A stretch of DNA of 15,832 nucleotides from Thermoproteota archaeon. Its GTDB lineage: Archaea; Korarchaeota; Korarchaeia; Korarchaeales; Korarchaeaceae. A model generated the notes under the pieces. The model was not told the DNA's origin and searched no databases. It worked only from the letters and a program-made list of their open reading frames with translations. The stretch is from the NCBI GenBank assembly GCA_021158805.1, contig JAGGTZ010000198.1, positions 1 through 15,832 on the forward strand, read 5' to 3'. Below are positions 6,869 to 14,360 of this stretch, piece by piece; the first letter of the stretch is position 1, and the number at the start of each line of letters is the position of its first letter. Made by a program: the position numbers and the translations under genes.

Positions 6869-8509
6869 TGCTATAGGTGTGACCTGACCACTCCCCTCGG
6901 GAGGTGTTCCTCCTTTTCTGAGGAGTAATATCGCTAGGATTATCAACACAATCCCTATTAGGGCCAATCCTATTAAGAGAAGATCTCTCTGCCCCAGACT
7001 TGGAGCCTCGCTTGTTGTAGTTGGCGGCCTCTCGACGGTCTTCGTTTGAGTCACAGTGACGCTCTTCACTACGGTGACGGTAGTCGTCTTGGGGATCTCC
7101 TCAAATCCACTCACATGCACTACGAGGGGGGATTGAGCAACTCTTCCCTCTGCTGATGCAGCGAAGACGATAGTATAGTCTCCATTTTTGGCTCCAGATA
7201 GGCTTAAGTTTACCTTTGCCATCTCACCCGGCTTGACGAGAGGTGGGAAAGAGTAGGATATTCCCGCTGGAGCCCCCACTACGGATAACTGGACATTATC
7301 TATACCGTTGTTCGTTACGTTTACCATTAGTACAATCTGCGCGTTAGGACTGTCCTTCGTTAATGTAATCTCAGAGGGAATTATGCTTATGGATAGCTGT
7401 GGGTTCCTTTCCTCTACATCCACTTTTACGCTCCTGCTCTTCAAGAGATTGCCCCCTTGATATAACTCCACCATTATTCCGTAAGTTCCAGCCGGTGTGC
7501 CCTTAGGTACGGTGACCCAGAGATCTAGATATTCGGTTCCTTCTATAGTGTTATCGTAGTAACCAATGTACCATCCTGTCGGTCCAACTATCCTCAAGGT
7601 CAATGGGGGCTCTGCTTTTCCTCCTGTTATACCGACATTCACTCTGAGGTGGAAGGTATCTCCAGCCTTGACCTTCACAAATATCGGGTAGACGATAAGT
7701 TTTACCTCCTGAGGCTCAAACTCCTTCACTATTAGTTTAGCACACGCCCTTCTACACATGAGACCATGGCATCCATCAACCGCTACCGTGTACTCCCCAG
7801 GAGCCAGATTACTCGTATCTATAGTGAGGGTTGAGTAGTAAGGCCATGGATACATGGGATTAGGGGAAAAGCTGTGTGTCACACCGGTCGGCCAGGCAAG
7901 CCTCAGGTATATGAGCTCGGTGAAACCGTACTGAGGGATAGCCTGAACTGTGAAACTGGCTTCTTCACCCCTATTGACCTCTAGCTGCGCTGGATAGAGA
8001 GTTAATGAGAAGTCGGGCTCGTAAGCAGGTAATACCTCTAGTGTCACATCTTCATATACAACATCGCCCGTCGTAGAGTCCTCGCCCCTTATGGTAATGG
8101 TGTAGACGCCCGGTGGTGTCGAAGAGCTGGTATCTACTATCATTACGGAGTTATCGTCGCCTGGGGATGGAGATATGGGATTATCGGTGAAGGTAATCGT
8201 GGAAGCCGGTGGTTCATAGAATGCCTTAAGGTAAACATCTGCGGTGAATGAGGGGTCTACTTTCACTAGATCGATGTAGTAATGAGCGGATTCTCCAGCT
8301 CTTATCTGTCTATACGTTGGATGAACATATAGGTCGAAGCTAGAGGATATTGCAAATGGATCGAGTTTTTCAGGTGTATTATCAGTCTTAGCGGCTTCTG
8401 CAGCATTTATAATCACTAGAAGAGATACGAAAGCTAGCAAGAGTAAGAATAAATCATATCTATATTTCGGAAGGATTCTCAACATTTCCCTCAATGAGCC
8501 AACCATCAC
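6860..8509 (-). CDS. Cell-surface protein with four tandem beta-sandwich-like domains, Thr/Val stalk and C-terminal membrane anchor
   Basis: This 549-residue protein has an N-terminal hydrophobic segment (18-37), then four repeats of about 95-100 residues (57-160, 166-263, 268-366, 370-467). Each opens with a strand like SLTLYPAQLEVNRGE and most close on a G-x-Y-T/G-I strand, as in archaeal NEW3/CARDB/Ig-like domains. A Thr/Val-rich stalk follows (474-500, TTTVTVV and SVTVTQT), then a membrane helix (509-530) and a short tail beginning RKGG. It is probably displayed outside the cell and anchored at both or one end. The second domain carries C247, C252 and C256, unusual for such folds. The first codon is GTG (8509), the second ATG (8506), and the ATG of Met9 (8485) has GAGGG before it, so the start is uncertain. 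No enzymatic motif is seen; the partner is unknown. Confidence 0.8.
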   Translation of the reverse strand: MMVGSLREMLRILPKYRYDLFLLLLAFVSLLVIINAAEAAKTDNTPEKLDPFAISSSFDLYVHPTYRQIRAGESAHYYIDLVKVDPSFTADVYLKAFYEPPASTITFTDNPISPSPGDDNSVMIVDTSSSTPPGVYTITIRGEDSTTGDVVYEDVTLEVLPAYEPDFSLTLYPAQLEVNRGEEASFTVQAIPQYGFTELIYLRLAWPTGVTHSFSPNPMYPWPYYSTLTIDTSNLAPGEYTVAVDGCHGLMCRRACAKLIVKEFEPQEVKLIVYPIFVKVKAGDTFHLRVNVGITGGKAEPPLTLRIVGPTGWYIGYYDNTIEGTEYLDLWVTVPKGTPAGTYGIMVELYQGGNLLKSRSVKVDVEERNPQLSISIIPSEITLTKDSPNAQIVLMVNVTNNGIDNVQLSVVGAPAGISYSFPPLVKPGEMAKVNLSLSGAKNGDYTIVFAASAEGRVAQSPLVVHVSGFEEIPKTTTVTVVKSVTVTQTKTVERPPTTTSEAPSLGQRDLLLIGLALIGIVLIILAILLLRKGGTPPEGSGQVTPIAST

Positions 8510-8613
8510 AACAATTTAAAGTCATTTGCATGAAAAACAGGTGCAACGCTGTGATTAAATTCGAATTCGTTTGTATTTCATCCTATTTCGTTCAGAACTC
8601 GTAAATAGGGAGA

Positions 8614-9927
8614 TTATACATTCAGGTAGGCTTTGTACTCTGCATCACTTGGCCAGGAGCCTATGTCTGAGGCCTCCTTCCTCTTTATAGCTATGTATGT
8701 ATCTAGGACTTCTAGGGGAAAGACTTCCCTGAGATAGTTGTTATCGCTTTCTAAAGCATCGAGAGCCTCATGCAAGCTCCTAGGGAGTCTCTTAGCCCTT
8801 ACTTTACTACTATAGACGTCTATATCCGTTGGATCTCCCGGATCGATTCTCCTCCGTACCCCGTCTAAGCCTGCAGCGAAGGTAGCTGCAAACGCTAGGT
8901 AAGGATTAGTACTGGGATCTGGGACCCTAAACTCTATTCTCTTCGACTTTGATGCTCCTTTGCGATATATTGGTACCCTAATAGCTGCGCTCCTATTTGC
9001 CCTACTCCATACTGCGTATATAGGAGCTTCATACCCGGGAACGAGTCTCTTATAGCTGTTCACTGTCGGGGCTACGATAGCCGTGAGGGATTCTATGTGG
9101 TCTATGAGGCCACCGATAAAGTACCTCCCTAGCTGGCTGAGTTCCGCATAGTCATCATCAGGATCGTAAAAGAGGTTCCTCTCATTATCCCATAGGCTCA
9201 TATGGATATGCATTCCACTACCGTTATCGCCAGCGACCGGCTTGGGCATGAATGTCACTATGAAACCAAACTTAAGTCCTGTCTCCTTGAGGGATCTCTT
9301 AACCCTTACAACGTTGTCTGCAGACCTCAGTGGCGTGTCAGCCTTAATGCTTATCTCAGACTGGCCCATCCCAACCTCGTGATGAGTAACTTCCCCTCTC
9401 ACCCCTATTTCCTCTAGATCTCTCATTGCCTCGAGCTTAAACTCGTACAGAGGATCAGAGGGGGGAGCCACATGATAGTTCGCCTTAGGCATTGAACTCC
9501 AGCTAGTGACTGGTTGTAAGTCCTCGTCAAGGGCCATGAATTCCATCTCGGGACCTACAAACCCCTTATACCCCTCTTTTGCTAGAAGCTCCTCAGAAAG
9601 TTTGGCAATATATCTAGGGTCCTTCTTCGACCTCTCACCTGCGAAAGGCTCCCATATCTCGCAGAGTATCCTCAGGACATCTCCCTTTATTGTAGCGGTC
9701 TCCGGATCTGGCTTCAGGACGGCATCACTCCAATTTATAACCGAGAGACCGACGCTGCTTGCATCGAATGTACCCTCCTTTCGAGACCTAAATGTCTCGA
9801 GGGAAAGAAGCTCATTCCTAAGTATTCCATGGAGATCCACGTATTCAAGCTCAACGAATCTAACATTACTGGACTGAGCTTTTTCCAAGATCTCATCAAG
9901 ATCAGTTGGCATAAGCATTATGCGCAC
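8614..9927 (-). CDS. glnA: Glutamine synthetase, type I family
   Basis: Makes glutamine from glutamate, ammonia and ATP. The frame is 437 codons from GTG 9927. The start is more likely one of the nearby ATGs at 9918 or 9912, because a TATA box lies about 24-26 bases before 9912. Motifs, numbered from the GTG: GPEMEF 125-130, HHEVGMGQSE 182-191 (metal Glu), MPKP 227-230, NGSGMHIH 235-242, NSYKRLVPGYEAP 290-302, NRSAAIR 311-317 and RIEFRVPDP 330-338. The adenylylation loop NLYDLPPEE is absent, so covalent Tyr control is not expected. The N-terminal latch reads FDASSVGLSVINWSDAVLKPD instead of the common FDGSSIEGF form, so a divergent GS-like ligase acting on another amine cannot be excluded. 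Transcribed alone, divergent from the DUF763 gene. Confidence 0.88.
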   Translation of the reverse strand: MRIMLMPTDLDEILEKAQSSNVRFVELEYVDLHGILRNELLSLETFRSRKEGTFDASSVGLSVINWSDAVLKPDPETATIKGDVLRILCEIWEPFAGERSKKDPRYIAKLSEELLAKEGYKGFVGPEMEFMALDEDLQPVTSWSSMPKANYHVAPPSDPLYEFKLEAMRDLEEIGVRGEVTHHEVGMGQSEISIKADTPLRSADNVVRVKRSLKETGLKFGFIVTFMPKPVAGDNGSGMHIHMSLWDNERNLFYDPDDDYAELSQLGRYFIGGLIDHIESLTAIVAPTVNSYKRLVPGYEAPIYAVWSRANRSAAIRVPIYRKGASKSKRIEFRVPDPSTNPYLAFAATFAAGLDGVRRRIDPGDPTDIDVYSSKVRAKRLPRSLHEALDALESDNNYLREVFPLEVLDTYIAIKRKEASDIGSWPSDAEYKAYLNV

Positions 9928-9931
9928 AATG

Positions 9932-9939
9932 TTATTTAT
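9932..9939 (-). promoter_or_regulatory. TATA box for glutamine synthetase
   Basis: The minus strand reads ATAAATAA, inside GGATAAATAAC. Its centre is about 24 bases before the ATG at 9912 and 18 before that at 9918. The normal archaeal distance puts the transcript start at about 9910-9912, consistent with a leaderless mRNA beginning at MPTDL and arguing against the upstream GTG. Confidence 0.5.
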
Positions 9940-9986
9940 CCATTATCCTTGAAATCGTTGAAACGCGCGAAAAATTACCTGTACAT

Positions 9987-10018
9987 GCTCCGCAGGTGCA
10001 CCGGAGGGCTGGAGGAGC
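9987..10018. promoter_or_regulatory. GC-rich structured segment in the GS-DUF763 intergenic region
   Basis: This is a GC-rich island inside an AT-rich spacer. GCTCC (9987-9991) can pair with GGAGC (10014-10018). Alternatively CTCCG (9988-9992) pairs with CGGAG (10002-10006) around a loop that includes the perfect palindrome GGTGCACC (9995-10002). GC-rich islands in AT-rich spacers of thermophiles are often structured RNA, but the stems are only five pairs and no known class is recognised. The palindrome could instead be an operator for the glutamine synthetase promoter 60 bases away. Confidence 0.35.
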
Positions 10019-10131
10019 GAATACGATCAAACTGACAATTATCTCGATTGATATAGACGAACACCCATTAATTCTGGTTAAAATAAGGCATATTTTGGGG
10101 ATATCAAAGAAATTAAAGTAATATTGATCTC

Positions 10132-10142
10132 ACCCAGTGGGT
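10132..10142. promoter_or_regulatory. Palindrome ACCCAGTGGGT upstream of the DUF763 gene
   Basis: A perfect 11-base palindrome with a central G. An AT-rich TATA-like stretch (AATTAAAGTAATA, about 10111-10123) precedes it. If that is the TATA box, the palindrome covers the expected start of transcription, a classic place for a repressor. Single occurrence, read by eye. Confidence 0.3.
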
Positions 10143-10181
10143 AGTTAAGGTTATCTTTCGTTAGAGTCTGAACTAAGATGG

Positions 10182-11207
10182 ATGAAGAATACAGGAGAAG
10201 CATTACTCCCGCTTCATGGCGGAAAGGCACCCAGTTGGCTCTTTAAGAGGATGAAATCGCTAGCTAAACCCTTACTTAAGATGATAGTTGAGGAGCATGG
10301 TAGGAAGGGTTTGCTGGAGAGGTTGTCTGACCCAATATGGTTTCAGTCTCTAGGCTGTGCTCTGGGCTATGATTGGCACTCCTCCGGAGTCACAACGGTC
10401 CTTACAGCAGTATTGAAGGAGGCACTTAACGAAGAGAATTTAGGCATCAGAATTGCTGGAGGAAAGGGTAAAATGGCCTTAAAAACCCCAGAAGAGCTTA
10501 GATTAATATGTAGAGAGCTAGATCTCGAAGCGGATGGGCTTATCAGAGCTAGCAGACTAGCAGCTAAAGTAGATAATGCTGCACTTCAAGATGGTTATGA
10601 TCTCTATCATCACACATTAGTTGTAGCAGAGGATGGGATATGGGCCGTTGTACAACAGGGAATGAATCCATTTAAGAAGCTAGCTAGGAGATATCATTGG
10701 CTGAGTTCTGAACTTGATAGCTTTGTGATTGAACCTCATAAGGGGATTATATCTGAGCAGTTTGAAAGTAAGATCATTAACCTAGTAGATAGGGAGAGCG
10801 AAGGCGTTAGAAAGGCCTCCATAGACTTAATCAAGGAGGGTCCTGCGAGGTTAAGGAGACTCGCTCAAACACATAAAGTACTAAAGATGCCTCTTCGAAT
10901 AGATTGGAAGGCCTTAGAGAGGGCTTATGAACTTGATGTGTCGAATTATGAGGAACTGCTTGAGATAAAGGGTATTGGCAAAGGAGCTCTCAGAGCCCTG
11001 GCTCTCCTTTCAGAGCTCGTCTATGGGGAAAGGAGTAGTATCAAGGATCCCGCTAAATATTCGTTTGCATTCGGTGGAAAAGACGGGGTTCCCTTCCCTG
11101 TCGATATTAAGTTAATGGATGAGGTAATCTCCTATCTCACATCAGCAGGGATCCCAAAATCTACCCTCAAAAGGTTAGTTAAGGGACCTCTCTCTGATTT
11201 TCTGTGA
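10182..11207 (+). CDS. DUF763 family protein with C-terminal helix-hairpin-helix
   Basis: This 341-residue protein belongs to the conserved DUF763 family found in archaea and some bacteria, for which I know no established function. Family signatures are LPLHGG at 9-14, DPIWFQSLGCALGYDWHSSGVTT across 50-72, IAGGKGK at 91-97, QDGYDLYHHT at 136-145, VVQQGMN at 156-162 and ARRYHW at 168-173. Near the end, LLEIKGIGKGALRALALL (259-276) fits a helix-hairpin-helix, which usually binds nucleic-acid backbone, and YSFAFGGKDGVPFPVD (293-308) is a conserved tail. The many invariant His, Asp and Gln residues suggest an enzyme. A nucleic-acid role is inference, in line with but not proven by the neighbouring uracil-DNA glycosylase on the other strand. 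The ATG at 10182 has no strong ribosome-binding site. Confidence 0.9.
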   Translation: MKNTGEALLPLHGGKAPSWLFKRMKSLAKPLLKMIVEEHGRKGLLERLSDPIWFQSLGCALGYDWHSSGVTTVLTAVLKEALNEENLGIRIAGGKGKMALKTPEELRLICRELDLEADGLIRASRLAAKVDNAALQDGYDLYHHTLVVAEDGIWAVVQQGMNPFKKLARRYHWLSSELDSFVIEPHKGIISEQFESKIINLVDRESEGVRKASIDLIKEGPARLRRLAQTHKVLKMPLRIDWKALERAYELDVSNYEELLEIKGIGKGALRALALLSELVYGERSSIKDPAKYSFAFGGKDGVPFPVDIKLMDEVISYLTSAGIPKSTLKRLVKGPLSDFL

Positions 11208-11222
11208 ATTCCAGTAATAAAG

Positions 11223-11819
11223 CTAGAAAAACTCCTCTAATCCTCTCTCTCGCTTTCCAAGCAGTTCCTTCAGCTTGTCGAAATCCTCCTCCAGTAAAGG
11301 CTTAAGTTTAGGGTTGTATAACGCTGCTGCTGGATGTAGTGTAGGCATAAGCATCCTAACCTTCCCAAAAAGGCGAATCTTGAGTATTTTCCCCCTTATC
11401 CTCATTATAGAACCCTCTCTCCTACCAGCCTTCTTAAGTAGCGTTAGAGCGCTATGCCTACCTAAGGCTACTATTATCTTCGGATCTATTAGCTCGACTT
11501 GCCTCTCTAAGTAAGGAAAGCAGGTTTCTATCTCTTCAGGTCTAGGGTCCCTATTATGTGGTGGCCTGCATTTAACCACATTCGTTATGAACACCTCCGA
11601 TCTGGTCAGCCCTATTGATTCGAGTAGGTCTGTGAGTAGCTTACCGGCTGCACCAACGAAAGGCCTTCCCTGGAGATCCTCATTCCTCCCAGGTGCTTCT
11701 CCAATGAACATAACCTCTGCCTTTGGGTTGCCCTCCCCTGGAACGGCATTAGTCCTACTAAGGTGTAGAGGGCATTTCTTGCAGTCCTTAATCTCCTTAG
11801 CTATCTCTTCCAGGTTCAA
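11223..11819 (-). CDS. Uracil-DNA glycosylase, family 4 ([4Fe-4S], thermophile type)
   Basis: Removes uracil arising from cytosine deamination in DNA, starting base-excision repair. The 198 residues show the family 4 cluster ligands C13, C16 (CKKC), C84 and C100, motif [17 protein letters not shown] at 40-56, [13 protein letters not shown] at 80-92 and LHPAAAL at 161-167. Length matches the family. The start is TTG at 11819: it overlaps the nadE stop as TTGA and has GAGGGTG five bases upstream, and no in-frame ATG lies nearby. It is the second gene of a pair with nadE, so both are probably made from one leaderless mRNA. The C-terminal GLEEFF could be a PCNA-binding tail, as in some archaeal family members; this is a suggestion only. 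Confidence 0.94.
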   Translation of the reverse strand: MNLEEIAKEIKDCKKCPLHLSRTNAVPGEGNPKAEVMFIGEAPGRNEDLQGRPFVGAAGKLLTDLLESIGLTRSEVFITNVVKCRPPHNRDPRPEEIETCFPYLERQVELIDPKIIVALGRHSALTLLKKAGRREGSIMRIRGKILKIRLFGKVRMLMPTLHPAAALYNPKLKPLLEEDFDKLKELLGKRERGLEEFF

Positions 11820-12604
11820 GTTCGCACCCTCGCTATTGGAGGCATTGCTCTCTTATGAGAACTCTTGGCATGGAGCTCTAGAACCCTGTCTACATCTTCT
11901 CCGAACTGTTTTCTCACTTCTTCGGTTTCCATTCTTAAATCGAATACGGCATGTAATATCAGATCTATCCTATCATAGGTTATCCCCAGCTCCTCCTCAG
12001 CCTTATGTCCCGGCCATAGCTGAGGACTGCTTGGCTTAGTTAATATGTTTTCCGGAATCCCAAGATGTTTACCTAACCACCTCACTTGAGTCTTATACAG
12101 GTCCCCTATGGGCAGGAAGTCGACCCCTCCGTCCCCATATTTCGTGAAATAACCTATTAGGATCTCACTTCTATCTCCAGTTCCCGCTACCAACAGGTTC
12201 TTACTATTCGCCACGTAGTAGAGGAGGGACATCCTTATTCTTGCTCTAAGATTCCCCAACGCGACCTTAGAATCAGGTGTGAAGAAGGGCGATTTACTGT
12301 AGGCCTCAACTATATCAGAAATATCCCTATACCAGTAGGTTATATTGAGTCTCTCAGCTACAGATCTCGCATCCTCGATATCCTGGCTAGGTGTAACATT
12401 AGCATCCGGCATTATGAGTCCATAGACTCTCTCATTACCTAGAGCCTTCACTGAGAGATAGGCAACGACTGTAGAGTCTATCCCACCGCTAAGCCCTATA
12501 ACAACGCCATTAGTCTTAGAACCGGCGACCATACCCTTAATGAAGCCGGTAATAAGATCAGATACATTTTCCCAGTCCAGTTTCAGCATTTCTAATGTTA
12601 GCAT
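11816..12604 (-). CDS. nadE: NAD+ synthetase, ammonia-dependent
   Basis: Amidates deamido-NAD+ to NAD+ using ATP, the last step of NAD synthesis, in the cytoplasm. The 262 residues contain only the synthetase domain: SGGIDST at 39-45 is the pyrophosphatase P-loop, with GNLRARIRM at 117-125, GTGDRSE at 141-147, [10 protein letters not shown] at 151-160, PSSPQLWPG at 191-199 and SHKR at 249-252. There is no N-terminal nitrilase-type glutaminase domain, so free ammonia, or ammonia from an unlinked amidase, is the expected donor. The ATG at 12604 has a TATA-like element about 23 bases upstream and no ribosome-binding site, so the mRNA may be leaderless. The downstream UDG gene overlaps by four bases. 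Confidence 0.95.
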   Translation of the reverse strand: MLTLEMLKLDWENVSDLITGFIKGMVAGSKTNGVVIGLSGGIDSTVVAYLSVKALGNERVYGLIMPDANVTPSQDIEDARSVAERLNITYWYRDISDIVEAYSKSPFFTPDSKVALGNLRARIRMSLLYYVANSKNLLVAGTGDRSEILIGYFTKYGDGGVDFLPIGDLYKTQVRWLGKHLGIPENILTKPSSPQLWPGHKAEEELGITYDRIDLILHAVFDLRMETEEVRKQFGEDVDRVLELHAKSSHKRAMPPIARVRT

Positions 12605-12620
12605 AATACGTATCGGGGGG

Positions 12621-12631
12621 CTATATTTTTA
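12621..12631. promoter_or_regulatory. TATA-like element between nadE and the divergent membrane-protein gene
   Basis: CTATATTTTTA lies in the 60-base gap between two divergent genes. Read on the minus strand it sits about 22-24 bases before the nadE ATG. Read on the plus strand it predicts a start near 12650, just before the GAGGTG ribosome-binding site (12652-12657) of the next gene. The gap is too short for two well-separated promoters, so the element may serve either or both. Confidence 0.4.
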
Positions 12632-12664
12632 CATTTTTCGTGGTCTTATGCGAGGTGCCCTAAA

Positions 12665-13261
12665 TTGAACTGGTTGGGCGTAGCTTCGCTAATACTCCTA
12701 CTGTTCGTCCTGACCTCTCCTTGGTGGTGGATCGAGGGTCTCTTACCTAATCTGGGTGGCTACTTCAAATATGTTGGTAATCCAATAACCTTTGTATGGT
12801 CGTCGGGAAATAAGTCATCATTAGGGATGGCTCTTCAAACATTTTCATGGCTTTCAGATGAAGGCAGGCTTCCTCCAGGCTCTAAGTATAGAACTGGCTT
12901 GACAAAATTCTTCCTCATGCTGAGCACACTAATGCTCTCGCTTGGCGGACTTTCAGCCCTGTTTGCTCTCATAAAGGAGAATACTAACGCCTACTTCTTG
13001 GCAGCCTTGCTAATCTTACTGGCCTTCATCTTCTACGAGCTGGGATTCATGATAACGGAAGCTCCAAGGGAACTCTCGCTTACATTTGAAGTAGAAGGGG
13101 AAGAAGCATGGGTCAAATGGGGGGAGGGCATAGGGAAGTACTTGGATTTAGGGCTAGTAGTGCTTTTAGTATCTGCCGGAATCATTAACAGGATATTTTA
13201 CGAGTATGAACCAGGCCCCCCAAGGAAGCCTCCTAGGAGAAGGGGTAGGTATTGGTGGTAA
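12665..13261 (+). CDS. Unrecognised four-helix membrane protein
   Basis: I do not recognise this 198-residue protein. It has hydrophobic segments near 4-22, 81-103, 109-131 and 159-176, a long aromatic loop between the first two, an acidic loop (134-150, FEVEGEEAW) between the third and fourth, and a very basic tail (PPRKPPRRRGRYWW) that is probably cytoplasmic. The start is TTG at 12665, supported by GAGGTG seven bases upstream and by the absence of an in-frame ATG before residue 55. Its last codons overlap the start of the next gene by 10 bases, so the two are translated together and may form a complex. No catalytic motif is visible. Confidence 0.7.
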   Translation: MNWLGVASLILLLFVLTSPWWWIEGLLPNLGGYFKYVGNPITFVWSSGNKSSLGMALQTFSWLSDEGRLPPGSKYRTGLTKFFLMLSTLMLSLGGLSALFALIKENTNAYFLAALLILLAFIFYELGFMITEAPRELSLTFEVEGEEAWVKWGEGIGKYLDLGLVVLLVSAGIINRIFYEYEPGPPRKPPRRRGRYWW

Positions 13262-13569
13262 GTTTAGAGGAATTGGAAAAGAAGCTAGTAATAGCTAGAG
13301 AGCTACTACGAAGGGATGTAGGTAAAGCTCTATCTTTGATGAAGGAAGTCGCCTCAGAGGCGATTAAGATGGCAGCTCCTGGGTGGGATCCACGGTACGA
13401 ATGTCTTGCGGAATACTCCTCTTTACGAAAGATGCCTGACTTCTTTCGGGAGATGGCCGATAGGATAGAGTGGTCTTGGAGATTTGCAATGGAGGCTAAG
13501 GAATTAGATGCCTTAATGGCCCTTTCCTCCGCAGCTTTCCTAGTTGAAGTTGTTAGAAGGCTCAGATGA
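13252..13569 (+). CDS. Small helical hypothetical protein, coupled to the membrane protein upstream
   Basis: A 105-residue protein of unknown family, predicted almost wholly helical, with alternating charged and small residues (for example SLEELEKKLVIARELL at 4-19, VASEAIKMAAPGW at 33-45 and MADRIEWSWRFAMEAKEL at 68-85). One cysteine (C51) is present. The bundle-like pattern resembles HEPN or PaREP-type small archaeal proteins only in a general way, and I do not claim either. The start is TTG 13252 or GTG 13255, with AGGGG about 6-9 bases before. Both starts overlap the upstream gene. The 3' end overlaps the convergent HD gene by 8 bases. Confidence 0.65.
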   Translation: MVVSLEELEKKLVIARELLRRDVGKALSLMKEVASEAIKMAAPGWDPRYECLAEYSSLRKMPDFFREMADRIEWSWRFAMEAKELDALMALSSAAFLVEVVRRLR

Positions 13570-14347
13570 ACCTAACTATCTCTTTTCCGCTTATATTAGC
13601 ATATATTTCCACGAACCTTTCGAAATTCGTTCCTCTTATCTTCTTCATTAGTATCTCTTCTATCTGGAAGGTACCACTGGGGTCCTTCATGTAAACTTCT
13701 ATCCTGAGTGGCTTCTCTTCCCCCCTCAGCAAATCTACTTTCTCTATGGATAACGCCGAATACTTGTGAATATCATGACCTCCCAACCTGAAGGGAAGCC
13801 TTGCCCTCTCCTGTTCCATGTCGCAACCATCGGCTGTTGCAACTACGCCTGCCTCAATACTTGTGGGCTCATACCTACCCATGTGGCACATTATCGATTC
13901 ATATACCATGCTCGCTATCTTGGCCGCCTTACTCTCATCATCATAGATAAGAGAGAGCATCTCTTCCACGAAGGGTTTTGCTAGAACTATGCCCAGAAGT
14001 TCATGTTCATCTCTATGGATGGAATTTCCTATGTCATGTAGGTAAGATGCTATTGTGACTATTACCTTTGAGTCCTCGAAGGTTCGCCAATCTTCCGTAA
14101 CTAAGATCTCAGGACCTAGTATATCCACGATCTTAAGGGAATTCCTAGTTGTAATCAGGGCGTGTATTTTCCCATGATCGTTATACTTTAGCCTATGGAC
14201 AAGTACTATATTTGCCATCTCTAGCAGGCTGGATATCCTCTGATTAGATCGTAAGTAGTTATAGATGCGAGTTAGCTTATCTGATGAGTTGATCCTTTCA
14301 CGTATTTCATGTTCGAGTATTTCTTCTAGGGTGTTCATATATGGCAA
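13562..14347 (-). CDS. HD-superfamily metal-dependent phosphohydrolase (COG3294-like)
   Basis: A 261-codon frame. The likely start is ATG 14338 (residue 4 of the longest frame, whose first codon is TTG), since a TATA box lies 26 bases upstream and there is no ribosome-binding site. HD-domain metal ligands are visible: H58 and H62 in NDHGKIHA, H104-D105 in YLHDIG, H111 and H115, H155 in CHMG, and D173 in TADGCDM. The pattern (DHGxxH, then LHDIG, then a C-terminal alpha/beta extension of about 60 residues, 196-256) matches the uncharacterised archaeal group COG3294 as I remember it. The substrate, probably a nucleotide or a cyclic or phosphate ester, is unknown. Its neighbours give no firm hint. 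Confidence 0.85.
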   Translation of the reverse strand: MPYMNTLEEILEHEIRERINSSDKLTRIYNYLRSNQRISSLLEMANIVLVHRLKYNDHGKIHALITTRNSLKIVDILGPEILVTEDWRTFEDSKVIVTIASYLHDIGNSIHRDEHELLGIVLAKPFVEEMLSLIYDDESKAAKIASMVYESIMCHMGRYEPTSIEAGVVATADGCDMEQERARLPFRLGGHDIHKYSALSIEKVDLLRGEEKPLRIEVYMKDPSGTFQIEEILMKKIRGTNFERFVEIYANISGKEIVRFI

Positions 14348-14360
14348 AGGGATTATTACC

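Noticed and set aside
6861..6920. Terminator between pstB and the convergent surface gene
   Set aside because: The genes overlap by 9 bases and no stem followed by a T-run could be found there.
9506..9877. A 123-codon plus-strand frame opposite glutamine synthetase
   Set aside because: Entirely antisense to conserved GS coding sequence and Ser/Arg-rich without any motif.
11587..12039. A 150-codon plus-strand frame spanning the UDG-nadE junction
   Set aside because: Antisense to two genes with intact catalytic motifs; no ribosome-binding site or known domain.
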